From: Mucilaginibacter robiniae
GTDB taxonomy: Bacteria > Bacteroidota > Bacteroidia > Sphingobacteriales > Sphingobacteriaceae
Assembly (NCBI RefSeq): GCF_012849215.1
Contig: NZ_CP051682.1
Coordinates: 3,596,001-3,660,000, forward strand
Length of the DNA stretch: 64,000 nt
Direction: 5' to 3'
Below, piece by piece: positions 18,247-28,079 of the stretch. Numbering within the stretch: the first letter of the stretch is position 1; each line of letters starts with the position of its first letter. The translations under genes were made by a program, and so were the position numbers. Below the pieces are notes generated by a model, which worked only from the letters and a program-made list of their open reading frames with translations, had not been told where the DNA came from and searched no databases.

Positions 18247-20535
18247 ATGAAACTACGTACTCTTCTATTATTAACAACCCTGTGTACGGGGGCCTATGCA
18301 CAGCAACCCAAAGCAACGGCAAATCTGGTTGATTATGTAAACCCCTTAATGGGGTCACAATCTCGTCCAGACCTATCAAACGGTAATACTTATCCGGCTA
18401 TTGCATTGCCTTGGGGAATGAACACCTGGACGCCGCAAACCGGTACCATGGGCAATGGTTGGCAATACACTTATGATGCCGACAAAATTAGAGGCTTTAA
18501 GCAAACCCATCAGCCCAGCCCTTGGATGAATGATTACGGTCAGTTTGCCATTATGCCGGTTACTGGTCATTTGCGCTTTGACCAGGATGCACGTGCCAGC
18601 TGGTTTTCACACAAGGCTGAAACCAGTAAACCTTATTACTATAAAGTTTACCTGGCCGATGCTGATGTAACCACCGAAATTACACCTACTGAAAGGGCTG
18701 CACAGTTCCGGTTTACTTTCCCAAAGTCAGATAGCTCCTTCGTGGTGGTTGATGCTTTTAACAAAGGCTCATACATCAAGATATTGCCTGCTGAGCGGAA
18801 AATTATAGGTTACAGCACCCGCTACAGCCGGGGTAAAATGAGCAACTTCAAAAATTACTTTGTCATCTATCTGGATAAGCCGTTTACTTTAGCTAAAGCA
18901 TGGCATGGCAAAACGCTGGCCCAAGATTCACTGGAGTTAACCAACGATCATAGCGGCGCAATCATTGGTTTTAAAACACAAAAAGGTGAACAGGTACACT
19001 TAAAGGTAGCTTCTTCATTAATTAGTTTTGAACAAGCTGAACTTAACTTAAAACGAGAATTAGGTGCCGATAATTTTGATGCAACCTGCCAAAAAGCTAA
19101 AACAGTATGGAATAAAACTTTAGGTCGCTTGGTAGTTGAGGGAGGAAGCCTTGACCAAACCCGAACTTTCTATTCTTGCTTGTACCGTGCTTTGTTCTTC
19201 CCGAACAAGTTATATGAACTAGATGCTCAAAACAAAATAGTGCATTATAGCCCCTACAACGGTAAAGTTATGCCCGGCTATATGTTTGCTGGTACGGGCT
19301 TTTGGGATACCTTCCGGGCATTATATCCATTCCTGAACTTAATGTATCCTTCCATCAACAAAGAAATGCAGGAAGGATTGATTAATGACTACAAAGAAGG
19401 TGGCTGGTTGCCCGAATGGTCAAGCCCGGGTTATGCTGACATCATGGTCGGCAACAATTCAGCTTCTATCGTAGCCGAAGCCTACCTGAAAGGGCTACGG
19501 GGTTATGACATTAACAAGTTGTATGAAGCTTTAGTGCATGATGCTAACAATGAAGGTCCTATTTCAGCTGTAGGTCGTTATGGGGTAAAGTACTACAATG
19601 AGTTAGGTTATGTACCTTATGATGTAAAAATTGACGAAAATGCTGCCCGTACGCTGGAGTATGCTTATGATGATTTTGCTATATATCAATTAGGCAAAGC
19701 CTTAGGCAAGCCGAAAGCAGAGGTTGAGTTATACCGGAAACGTAGTCAAAACTATCGTAACTTATTTGATCCGCAAACGGGCTTAATGCGCGGTAAAAAT
19801 AAAAATGGCTCTTTTGAAACGCCTTTCAATCCGTTTAAATGGGGTGATGCCTTTACTGAAGGAAACAGCTGGCATTACAGCTGGAGTGTGTTCCACGATA
19901 TTCAGGGCTTGGTTAACCTGATGGGAGGTAAAAAGCAATTTACCAGTAAATTAGATTCTGTATTTAGTTTGCCACCTATTTTTGATGATAGCTACTATGG
20001 CGGTGTAATTCATGAAATACGTGAAATGCAGATAGCCGGTATGGGGCAATATGCACACGGTAACCAGCCTATACAGCACATGATTTACCTGTACAATTAT
20101 GCAGGCGAACCCTGGAAAACACAATATTGGGCACGTGAAGCAATGAACCGCTTATATAAAGCTACACCGGATGGCTACTGCGGTGATGAAGATAATGGGC
20201 AAACATCAGCTTGGTACTTGTTTTCGGCAATGGGTTTCTATCCTGTTTGCCCGGCTAGTGATCAATATGTTTTAGGCGCACCTTTGTTCAAAAAAGTAAC
20301 TTTAAATCTTGAAAATGGCAAAAAGGTAATTATTTCCGCGCCACAAAACAGCGAAATTAACCGCTATATATCAGTTTTAAAGTACAATGGCAAACCTTAT
20401 GATTTCAATTGGCTAAGCCATCAAGCACTAATGCAAGGTGCAACTATTGAAGCCGACATGTCTGCTCAGCCTAACAAAAACCGCGGTGTTCAGGATAAAG
20501 ATTTTCCATTCTCTTTATCACCAGCAACTAAATAA
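18247..20535 (+). CDS. GH92 alpha-mannosidase (predicted alpha-1,2 type)
   Basis: The 762-residue protein has a signal peptide (ending AYAQ) and the GH92 N-terminal beta-sandwich (VDYVNPLMGSQSRPDLSNGNTYPAIALPWG, split here by the aberrant lead). The (alpha/alpha)6 catalytic domain carries GFWDTFRALYPF, EGNSWHYSW (candidate general acid Glu), IHEIREM, GDEDNGQTSAWY and GFYPVCPAS. GH92 enzymes are calcium-dependent exo-alpha-mannosidases. From memory, the His-Glu pair in IHExxEM is a +1-subsite feature of alpha-1,2-mannosidases, so I predict that linkage. The calcium-site region reads HGNQP rather than the HGNEP of its neighbour. Probably periplasmic. It lies 23 bases after the protease and immediately before the second GH92 gene. 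Confidence 0.92.
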   Translation: MKLRTLLLLTTLCTGAYAQQPKATANLVDYVNPLMGSQSRPDLSNGNTYPAIALPWGMNTWTPQTGTMGNGWQYTYDADKIRGFKQTHQPSPWMNDYGQFAIMPVTGHLRFDQDARASWFSHKAETSKPYYYKVYLADADVTTEITPTERAAQFRFTFPKSDSSFVVVDAFNKGSYIKILPAERKIIGYSTRYSRGKMSNFKNYFVIYLDKPFTLAKAWHGKTLAQDSLELTNDHSGAIIGFKTQKGEQVHLKVASSLISFEQAELNLKRELGADNFDATCQKAKTVWNKTLGRLVVEGGSLDQTRTFYSCLYRALFFPNKLYELDAQNKIVHYSPYNGKVMPGYMFAGTGFWDTFRALYPFLNLMYPSINKEMQEGLINDYKEGGWLPEWSSPGYADIMVGNNSASIVAEAYLKGLRGYDINKLYEALVHDANNEGPISAVGRYGVKYYNELGYVPYDVKIDENAARTLEYAYDDFAIYQLGKALGKPKAEVELYRKRSQNYRNLFDPQTGLMRGKNKNGSFETPFNPFKWGDAFTEGNSWHYSWSVFHDIQGLVNLMGGKKQFTSKLDSVFSLPPIFDDSYYGGVIHEIREMQIAGMGQYAHGNQPIQHMIYLYNYAGEPWKTQYWAREAMNRLYKATPDGYCGDEDNGQTSAWYLFSAMGFYPVCPASDQYVLGAPLFKKVTLNLENGKKVIISAPQNSEINRYISVLKYNGKPYDFNWLSHQALMQGATIEADMSAQPNKNRGVQDKDFPFSLSPATK

Positions 20536-20553
20536 ATGAATGGAGCTAACGCC

Positions 20554-22851
20554 ATGAAGCAAGTATTTACAGCACTTTTTATATTATCAGGGTTAACTGC
20601 TTTGGGGCAGCAAACCCGTACAACCGAAAAATTAGTTCCGTATGTAAAACCCATCATAGGTACCCAGCGCATGGGGCATACCTACCCGGGAGCAACCGTG
20701 CCTTTTGGTATGGTGCAGCTTAGCCCAGAAACCGATACCGTAGGGTATGAGCTTAACGGCAAGTATAATCCGGATGTATATAAATACTGTGCCGGTTATC
20801 AGTATGACGATCATACTATTGTGGGTTTTAGCCACACACACTTCAGTGGTACGGGGCATTCTGATTTGGGCGACTTTTTAATCATGCCGACAGTTGGTAC
20901 CCTAAAGCTAAATCCTGGTAAGGCTGACCAGCCGCACAGCGGTTATCGTTCTGCTTTTTCACACCAACGCGAAGTTAGTGAAGCTAACTATTATAAAGTA
21001 AAGCTGGATGATTACAATATTGAGGCAGAATTAACTACCAGTACCCGCGTAGGCTTTCACCAGTACACCTTCCCCAAGTCCGACCAGGCACATATCATTC
21101 TGGATATGACGTCGGGTATCTACAACTATCCAGATAAAAATGTGTGGACGTATCTGCATGTTATTAATGATACTTTGGTAACCGGCTATCGGCAAACCAA
21201 CGGCTGGGCTAAAAACCGTGTATTGTACTTTGCTTTGAAGTTTTCTAAACCATTTATGATGCATGGTTTCCGTAATGAATCTAAACGCGAAGTCTATCGC
21301 GGCTTTTGGGGTAAGTTTAACCAGAGCAAAAACTTCCCTGAAATAGCAGGCCCACAAATAAAAGCTTGGTTTGATTTTAACACTACCGAAGGTGAGCAGA
21401 TTAAAGTGAAAATGGCTTTATCACCGGTGAGTATGGATGGCGCCTTACGCAACATGCAGGCCGAAGTACCAGGCTGGAATTTTAATCAAGTTAAAGCTGC
21501 CGGTCAGCAACAGTGGGAGAGTGAACTGCACAAAGTAGTTATTCAATCAGGTAGCCGCGAACAGAAAGAGAACTTTTATACCGCAATGTACCATGCCCTG
21601 ATTAATCCTACCACCTATATGGATGTTGATGGGCAGTACAAAGGGTTAGATCAGAATGTTCATCAAGCTGATCATTTTACTAACTATACTACTTTTTCAT
21701 TGTGGGATACATATCGGGCGCTACATCCACTGTTTAATATAGTTGATCCGTTGCGAAATACGGACATGATTAAATCCATGCTGCTGCACTATGAGCAAAG
21801 CCCTGAGCATATGCTACCAGTGTGGTCGAATTCTGGAAACGAGAACTGGTGTATGTCAGGTTACCACAGTGTGGCTGTAATTGCTGATGCCGTAGTAAAA
21901 GGTAATGCTAATTTTGATGTAAACGAAGCCTTAGAAGCTTGTGTAAATACCGCCCGTCATCGTGATTATGAAGGTATTGGTCTGTATATGGATAAAGGTT
22001 ATGTGCCTGATGAAAAAAGTGGTGTTTCAGTATCTAATACTTTAGAATACGCATTTGATGATTGGGCTATAGCGCAAATGGCTCAGAAACTTGGGCGTAC
22101 AGATATTTATAATGAATTCATCAAACGTTCAGAAAACTACAAGAACGTGTATGACCCTAATGTTGGTTTCATGCGGCCTAAGCTGTCAGACGGTACCTTC
22201 CGAAAAAGCTTTGACCCGCTTACTACCATAAACCAAGGCTTTATTGAAGGCAATTCATGGAATTATACTTTATTTGTTCCGCAAGATCCGGCATCATTAA
22301 TAAAGTTAATGGGCGGCAATCAACGTGTTATTCGCTATCTGGATTCTTTATTTACGATGCACCTGCCTGATAAGTTCTTCGCCGAAACTGAAGATATTAC
22401 ACGTGATGGTATCATCGGTAACTATGTGCATGGTAACGAACCTTCGCACCATGTGGCTTATTTATACAACTGGACCAATCAGCCCTGGAAAACACAGGAG
22501 CGCGTTCGCATGATTTTACCTAAAATGTACAAGCCAACCCCTGATGGTTTAGGTGGAAATGATGACACCGGACAGATGAGTGCCTGGTATATTTTCAGCT
22601 CATTAGGTTTTTACCCGGTAGCACCTGGTAGTGAACAATACGCCTTGGGCAGTCCGGCAGTAAACGGTGCTACCATTCAGTTACCTGCCGGTAAAACGTT
22701 AACTATAACAACCAAAAATCAAGGACCTAAAAACGTGTATGTGCAAAAAGTGTTGCTTAATGGGCAGCCACTTAATCGGTTGTACATTACACACAGTGAA
22801 ATTATGCAAGGTGGTAAGCTAACTTTTTATATGAGCGGTAAGCATAATTAA
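20554..22851 (+). CDS. GH92 alpha-mannosidase (not alpha-1,2 type)
   Basis: This is a second GH92 enzyme of about 765 residues, with a signal peptide (MKQVFTALFILSG to GQ). It has the motifs HTYPGATVPFGMVQLSPET, SLWDTYRALHPL, EGNSWNYTLFVP, HGNEPSHH and GGNDDTGQMSAWY. It lacks the His-Glu pair seen in the first enzyme, suggesting it cleaves other mannosidic linkages (alpha-1,3, 1,4 or 1,6) and complements it. The ATG at 20536, directly after the previous stop, would add six residues; I prefer ATG 20554 because it gives a standard signal peptide. It ends the operon, followed by a strong hairpin terminator. Confidence 0.92.
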   Translation: MKQVFTALFILSGLTALGQQTRTTEKLVPYVKPIIGTQRMGHTYPGATVPFGMVQLSPETDTVGYELNGKYNPDVYKYCAGYQYDDHTIVGFSHTHFSGTGHSDLGDFLIMPTVGTLKLNPGKADQPHSGYRSAFSHQREVSEANYYKVKLDDYNIEAELTTSTRVGFHQYTFPKSDQAHIILDMTSGIYNYPDKNVWTYLHVINDTLVTGYRQTNGWAKNRVLYFALKFSKPFMMHGFRNESKREVYRGFWGKFNQSKNFPEIAGPQIKAWFDFNTTEGEQIKVKMALSPVSMDGALRNMQAEVPGWNFNQVKAAGQQQWESELHKVVIQSGSREQKENFYTAMYHALINPTTYMDVDGQYKGLDQNVHQADHFTNYTTFSLWDTYRALHPLFNIVDPLRNTDMIKSMLLHYEQSPEHMLPVWSNSGNENWCMSGYHSVAVIADAVVKGNANFDVNEALEACVNTARHRDYEGIGLYMDKGYVPDEKSGVSVSNTLEYAFDDWAIAQMAQKLGRTDIYNEFIKRSENYKNVYDPNVGFMRPKLSDGTFRKSFDPLTTINQGFIEGNSWNYTLFVPQDPASLIKLMGGNQRVIRYLDSLFTMHLPDKFFAETEDITRDGIIGNYVHGNEPSHHVAYLYNWTNQPWKTQERVRMILPKMYKPTPDGLGGNDDTGQMSAWYIFSSLGFYPVAPGSEQYALGSPAVNGATIQLPAGKTLTITTKNQGPKNVYVQKVLLNGQPLNRLYITHSEIMQGGKLTFYMSGKHN

Positions 22852-22876
22852 AATTATAAGCTGATCATTTATTGCT

Positions 22877-22925
22877 ATGCTGCAACAATTTTGTACCTAT
22901 TACAGAATTGCTGCAGCATTTTTTA
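22877..22925 (+). terminator. Rho-independent terminator after the GH92 operon
   Basis: Two 18-base arms (22877-22894 and 22902-22919) pair with one mismatch and one G-T wobble around a 7-base loop, followed by a run of T. It starts 26 bases after the second GH92 stop codon. Confidence 0.85.
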
Positions 22926-23141
22926 TTTAAATATAAATGTTAACAGTTAGCAAAAATGAACGTAGGGCGGGTAGTTAATAAGCCGAATTGACTTATAACT
23001 ACTGTATTTAGCAAATAAAGCTTTTTAGGAAATTCTTTTTTAAATTAAAGTTAGGTTATAAACATAGCTTTATAAGCCATAAATTTCTAACGATGACCTG
23101 TAGAATGCTAAGTTTTTTCAATAAAGTTTAATGAAATTTGG

Positions 23142-23153
23142 TAAAACGTTTTA
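23142..23153. promoter_or_regulatory. Candidate LacI-type operator O2
   Basis: Perfect palindrome TAAAACGTTTTA, identical to O1, about 216 bases before susC. It is paired with O3, the centres being 27 bases apart (about 2.5 helical turns). Confidence 0.68.
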
Positions 23154-23168
23154 TTTAATTATTTTTGA

Positions 23169-23180
23169 TAAAACGTTTTA
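23169..23180. promoter_or_regulatory. Candidate LacI-type operator O3
   Basis: A second perfect TAAAACGTTTTA palindrome in the susC upstream region, 27 bases centre-to-centre from O2. Confidence 0.68.
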
Positions 23181-23274
23181 GTAATTCTATTTACGTTTAG
23201 CCATAATAGTGTGGCAAAATCAACTATCAGAATATTTTACACTTAGTTTTTGAAGTATTGACTGCAAAAATTGA

Positions 23275-23286
23275 TAAAACGATTTA
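23275..23286. promoter_or_regulatory. Imperfect LacI-type operator O4
   Basis: TAAAACGATTTA differs from the palindrome by one base and lies about 82 bases before the susC start. It abuts a possible -7-like element, so binding here could block transcription directly. Confidence 0.5.
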
Positions 23287-23368
23287 TCTTTTGCATAAAA
23301 GAAGGAGGATAATGGGTATATAAAGTAATTAAAACACAACATGTGATGAATAACTAAACTCAACAATA

Positions 23369-26300
23369 ATGAATAAAATTTTACAAAAGTGTTTATGGGG
23401 TTTGGGGCTTATAACGGCAAGTGCAAGTGCTCAAACAATTCAGGTTACTGGTAGGGTAGTTGCCAAAGATGACGGCTCACCTTTGCCTGGTGTTTCGGTA
23501 GTAGTTAGAGGCACAACTACCGGTGTAATTACAAATGGAACCGGTACCTATACTATCAATGTGCCCGCTAAAAGCAGCCTATTATCTTTCAGTTTTATAG
23601 GATATATAAGGAAAGATACAACTGCTGCAGCAAATGTGAACTTAAATGTGTCTTTGGTTCCTGATAGCCGACAATTACAGGAAGTTACGGTAACTACAGC
23701 ATTAGGTATTAAACGTAAAGCCAAGGAGCTGGGCTATGCAACTCAAACTATTTCAGCTAAAGATTTAACTTTAAGTAAGCCAACCAACCTGGCTACAGGT
23801 TTAAGCGGTAAAATAGCTGGTTTGCAAATTACCCAGGCTAACAACCAGATTGATGCCGGTGACCAAATACGTGTAGTATTACGTGGTAACCGATCATTCG
23901 TAGGTAATAACCAAGCATTATTGGTTGTAGATGGAGTAACGGTAGCCTTAAGCTATTTGAATTCTTTAAACCCGAATGATGTAGAAAGTATCAATACGCT
24001 GAAAGGTGCAAACGCGGCTGCTTTATATGGTTCAGAAGCATCTAACGGTGTAATTCTCGTAACTACTAAAAGAGGACAGAGTGACGGTGGGGGGGCATTT
24101 ACCTATACCAACACTACTATGCTAAACCAACTGTCGTATTTTCCTAAGTTACAATCACAGTTTGGTGGTGGTACAGGCCAAGATGCCTTTGGATTCCCGC
24201 AATATACCCCATATGAGAACCAAAACTATGGTGATCGTTTTGATGGCAGCCTGCGCTCTATAGGTCGTACTTTGCCTGATGGTAGTATCCAGATGGTGCC
24301 TTACGCAAATTTGCCAAATGAAAAAAAGAAGTTTTTCAATACTGGTCTGGATGAACAAAATGATTTAACTTACTCAGGTGGTGATAAAAGTGGTTCAGTA
24401 TTTATTAATATACAGCACTTAAATAGTAAAGGTACTACTCCTGGTGATAAGGCAAACAGGACATCTGCTCGTATTAATGGTACCCGGATGTACAAAAATT
24501 TGACAGCCAACTACTCTTTTGATTATACACAAAGAAACTACGATAAATCATATGCGCAGGTTTACAATACAGTAATTAATACGCCAGCTGAAATTCCTTT
24601 AACCAGCTATAAAGATTTAACCTCATTATATGGCGATCCGAATAACTACTTCAACGATTACTACTCAAGTCCATACTTTGATTTAGCAAATAACCGCCAA
24701 AAAGAACGTAAAGATGCTTTACTAGGTAATTTGTCATTAAATTTCAAAGCTACTGATTGGTTAGACTTATTTGTTCGCGGTGGTCTGAGTACCAGTACCA
24801 TTGTGGGTAAATATACTCGTGGTGCATTTACTTATTCTGATTTCGCTAAAGCTAGTGGTAAATCTATTGCGGTGAACGATATTCAATCATCAACCAGTGA
24901 TTATGATCAATTTAACAGTCGTTATAATGGAGACTTCCTGGCAACCTTTCACAAACAACTGTCAACTGACTTTAATTTGAAAGTTATTGCCGGTGCACAG
25001 TTAACCGATCAGGCACAGCAAAACATCGGTGTAGGTGCTGGTACATTGGTTATTCCTAACTTATTTAACGTAAGTAACGTATCTGGTATTCCATCAGCCA
25101 GTGAAAGTACCAGTCGTTATAGAACAGTGGGGGTTTTTGGTGATGTAACTTTAGGTTATAAAGATTACTTGTTTTTACATGCTACTGGCCGTAAGGATAA
25201 AGATTCACGTTTAGGTAAAGGTAATCGCTCATTCTTCTATCCATCTGTTGATGCATCATTTGTATTTACGGATGCCATTAAAGCCTTAAAAGATAACCCG
25301 ATTTTATCATCTGGTAAAATACGTGCGAGTATATCGAAAGTGTACACTGTACAGTTAATTCCTTATCAATTGCAATCTACGTTTAGTACAGGTTCAGGTT
25401 TCCCTTATGGCAGTGTGGCTGGCTTTAGTGTAGGCAATACTGTTTATGACCCAAATTTGAAGCCTGAAAAAACTGTTGCAAAAGAAATAGGTTTGGATTT
25501 AGGATTCTTGCATAATCGTATTACTTTAGAAGCCTCAGCTTATACTGAGCTGACATCTGATCAAGAGATATATTCAGGTGTTAATATATCAAATGCAACC
25601 GGTTTTACCAGTGCTGTTATTAATACAGGTGCGGGCAGAACCCGAGGTATTGAACTTGCCTTAAATGCATCACCTGTTATTTCTTTGCGTAATGGTTTCC
25701 GCTGGAACATCGGTGTTAACTACTCTTACAACGAGAACAAAGCTATTTCTGTGTACCAGGGCTTAGATCAATTAAGCATTGGCAATAACAACTACATTGT
25801 AGTAGGTCGTGGTTATCCGCAATTATTGGGTAATGATTATGTGAAAGATCCACAAGGTCATGTGGTAGTAAATGCTGTAACCGGTTTGCCGACAGTTAAC
25901 AATACCTTGGTTGATTTTGGACAAGTTAACCCAAAACATATTTTGGGTATGACTACCAGCTTTAGCTTCAAGAATTTTACACTGGCTGGTACTGCTGAAC
26001 TTAGAGCAGGTGCTGTGGTGTACAATGGATTTGCCAGCACCCTAGACTTTTCTGGCATTAGCTATACTTCTGCTGAAACTGGCCGCGAGCGTTTTATTTA
26101 TCCCAATTCAGTTATTCAAACATCCCCTGGTGTATACGTGAAAAATACTAATGTAACTACCAACACAGGCGGGGGCGGTTTTTGGGCTGATGGTATTCGT
26201 GATAACGTAATGTCAAACTATGTAACCAGTGCAGATTTTATTAAGATCAGAGAGCTGTCGTTAGGATATGATGTACCTACCCGATATTTGAAACCTTTCA

Positions 26301-26482
26301 AGTTTGTTAAAAAAGCGAATATTGCTTTAATCGGTAGAAATTTGTTTATGTTCCGACCTAAATCTAACATCTACACTGACCCTGAAATTAATGCTAACAC
26401 AGACAATGCACAGGGTGTTAATAACTTGAACCAAACGCCTCCAACCAGACTATACGGTTTCACAGCAAGTATTGGATTCTAA
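23369..26482 (+). CDS. SusC-type TonB-dependent outer membrane transporter
   Basis: The 1037-residue outer-membrane protein has a signal peptide (ending ASAQ). A carboxypeptidase-regulatory-like domain follows (IQVTGRVVAKDDGSPLPGVSVVVRG, about 23-110), then a plug domain (LNSLNPNDVESINTLKGANAAALYGSEASNG is the typical plug region) and a 22-strand barrel ending in an aromatic-rich strand (YGFTASIGF). SusC proteins import oligosaccharides with energy from TonB and pair with a SusD lid. The susD gene follows after 14 bases. No FecR-interacting N-terminal extension is visible, which fits control by the LacI-type regulator rather than by an anti-sigma system. Confidence 0.95.
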   Translation: MNKILQKCLWGLGLITASASAQTIQVTGRVVAKDDGSPLPGVSVVVRGTTTGVITNGTGTYTINVPAKSSLLSFSFIGYIRKDTTAAANVNLNVSLVPDSRQLQEVTVTTALGIKRKAKELGYATQTISAKDLTLSKPTNLATGLSGKIAGLQITQANNQIDAGDQIRVVLRGNRSFVGNNQALLVVDGVTVALSYLNSLNPNDVESINTLKGANAAALYGSEASNGVILVTTKRGQSDGGGAFTYTNTTMLNQLSYFPKLQSQFGGGTGQDAFGFPQYTPYENQNYGDRFDGSLRSIGRTLPDGSIQMVPYANLPNEKKKFFNTGLDEQNDLTYSGGDKSGSVFINIQHLNSKGTTPGDKANRTSARINGTRMYKNLTANYSFDYTQRNYDKSYAQVYNTVINTPAEIPLTSYKDLTSLYGDPNNYFNDYYSSPYFDLANNRQKERKDALLGNLSLNFKATDWLDLFVRGGLSTSTIVGKYTRGAFTYSDFAKASGKSIAVNDIQSSTSDYDQFNSRYNGDFLATFHKQLSTDFNLKVIAGAQLTDQAQQNIGVGAGTLVIPNLFNVSNVSGIPSASESTSRYRTVGVFGDVTLGYKDYLFLHATGRKDKDSRLGKGNRSFFYPSVDASFVFTDAIKALKDNPILSSGKIRASISKVYTVQLIPYQLQSTFSTGSGFPYGSVAGFSVGNTVYDPNLKPEKTVAKEIGLDLGFLHNRITLEASAYTELTSDQEIYSGVNISNATGFTSAVINTGAGRTRGIELALNASPVISLRNGFRWNIGVNYSYNENKAISVYQGLDQLSIGNNNYIVVGRGYPQLLGNDYVKDPQGHVVVNAVTGLPTVNNTLVDFGQVNPKHILGMTTSFSFKNFTLAGTAELRAGAVVYNGFASTLDFSGISYTSAETGRERFIYPNSVIQTSPGVYVKNTNVTTNTGGGGFWADGIRDNVMSNYVTSADFIKIRELSLGYDVPTRYLKPFKFVKKANIALIGRNLFMFRPKSNIYTDPEINANTDNAQGVNNLNQTPPTRLYGFTASIGF

Positions 26483-26496
26483 TTTAAACAGTAATC

Positions 26497-28059
26497 ATGA
26501 AAAAAATATATACATTATCGCTTCTTGCACTAAGCCTTGGATTTGGGGCCTGCAAAAAAGGGTATTTTGATATTAATACTAACCCTAATAACGCTACCAG
26601 TGCGACTCCGGGTTTGATTTTAACGAACGCATTAAATACTACAGCCAGAAATACAACGGGTTCATACGAGTTTTATCGTTTTGCTGCACCATGGATTGGC
26701 TATTGGAACTTTAGTGGAGGAGTTTCGGGCTTTTTAGAGGAACGTAGTTATAATATTACTTCTAATTATGCAGGAGCAACTAATACTTGGGCCAATTTAT
26801 ATGATAATCTGGAAGATTACCAATATCTGGAACAACAAGGAAAGGCACTTAACAAACCTTACTTTGTAGCTTTTGCCAAAACCATGAAAGCTTTTGATTT
26901 CCAATATTTGGTAGATTTTTATGGTGATATACCTTATACTCAGGCGTTGCAATCAACAGCTGTTATTCGCCCTAAGTATGATAAAGATTTGGCTGTTTAT
27001 GAAGAATTAGCTAAACAATTGGATACCGCAGCTGCATTGTGTAAAGCTAATTTGGGCAAAGTGGCCAGCGGAGATGTCAGCTTTGATATTGTATATGCCG
27101 GTGATTTAGCAAAATGGGGAAAGCTAGCTAATACTATTAAGCTTCGTTTATTACTGCGCCAAAGTGAAATTGCAGGCAGAACAGATTATATTAAATCAGA
27201 AATTGCTAAAATCAACGCTAATGGTTTAGGCTATATTAATGCTAATGAAACAGCAAATGTGCAGCCTGGTTATTTGAATAGTGATGGTAAATTGAATCCA
27301 TTTTATGCATCATTTGGCTATACTGCAGCTTCAACCAAGACATTACAAGGCGGGCATCAGTACTATTTAGCTGCTGAGTACTCATTGAATTTTTATCAAA
27401 ACAATGGTGACCCACGTTTGGGTAGATTTTACACCACTATAAATGAAGGTGCTGGCACCACGTATGTGGGGCACCCATTTGGGCCAACAGCTACTGATGC
27501 AGAAAAACCGCAGTTCATATCCGCTATAGGTCCAGGTTTGGTTAGTTGGCCTAGTGATGCAAGTAAGCCACAACCATTAATTACAGATTTTGAAAGTTTG
27601 TTTTTACAAGCCGAAGCTGCGCAGCGTGGTTTAATTAGTGGAAGTGCAGAAGCACTGTACAAATCAGCCGTAACACAATCATTTATCGCGTTGGATTTAA
27701 CAGCGGCAGATGCCACTACCTACTTGAGCACACAAGCAGTAGCTGATTGGAGTGATGCTTCAAATGCCGGAACTGGCACAAGTGCTGAAGGAACTAGCTA
27801 TGATAAAAAGATAATTCTGATTATCAAACAAAAATGGGCTTCATTAAACGGGTTTAATGACATTGAATCTTGGTGCGATTACAGAAGATTAGGTTTACCC
27901 GCAGATATTCCTATCTCTAATAATCCAACAGCTACCACCCGCAAAATTCCGGTGAGAATGCCTTATCCGCAAAGTGAATATAATTACAATCCACAAAACG
28001 TTGCTGCCGAAGGTGCTATTAGCCAATTTACTTCAAGAGTATTTTGGGATGTTAAATAA
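26497..28059 (+). CDS. SusD/RagB-family nutrient-binding lipoprotein
   Basis: The 520-residue lipoprotein has signal/lipobox LGFGAC (Cys19) followed by KKGYFDINTNPNNATSATPGLILTNAL. This is the usual N-terminus of the SusD-like_2 group. Helical TPR-like segments follow, and the C-terminus carries NGFNDIESWCDYRRLGLP and the RMPYPQSEYNYNP motif common to SusD-like proteins that cap SusC transporters. It is expected at the outer face of the outer membrane, binding the glycan. It is co-transcribed with susC and the DUF1735 lipoprotein gene. Confidence 0.94.
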   Translation: MKKIYTLSLLALSLGFGACKKGYFDINTNPNNATSATPGLILTNALNTTARNTTGSYEFYRFAAPWIGYWNFSGGVSGFLEERSYNITSNYAGATNTWANLYDNLEDYQYLEQQGKALNKPYFVAFAKTMKAFDFQYLVDFYGDIPYTQALQSTAVIRPKYDKDLAVYEELAKQLDTAAALCKANLGKVASGDVSFDIVYAGDLAKWGKLANTIKLRLLLRQSEIAGRTDYIKSEIAKINANGLGYINANETANVQPGYLNSDGKLNPFYASFGYTAASTKTLQGGHQYYLAAEYSLNFYQNNGDPRLGRFYTTINEGAGTTYVGHPFGPTATDAEKPQFISAIGPGLVSWPSDASKPQPLITDFESLFLQAEAAQRGLISGSAEALYKSAVTQSFIALDLTAADATTYLSTQAVADWSDASNAGTGTSAEGTSYDKKIILIIKQKWASLNGFNDIESWCDYRRLGLPADIPISNNPTATTRKIPVRMPYPQSEYNYNPQNVAAEGAISQFTSRVFWDVK

Positions 28060-28079
28060 TTGGTAAACAATAAAAAGTC

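Larger units (their letters stand above)
22852..23368. other. Regulatory spacer upstream of susC
   Basis: This 517-base spacer holds the terminator of the GH92 operon (22877-22925) and, in its second half, two perfect and one imperfect operator-like palindromes. A possible Bacteroidota -7-like element (TATCTTTTG near 23285) overlaps the imperfect copy. No ORF is evident. Confidence 0.6.
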
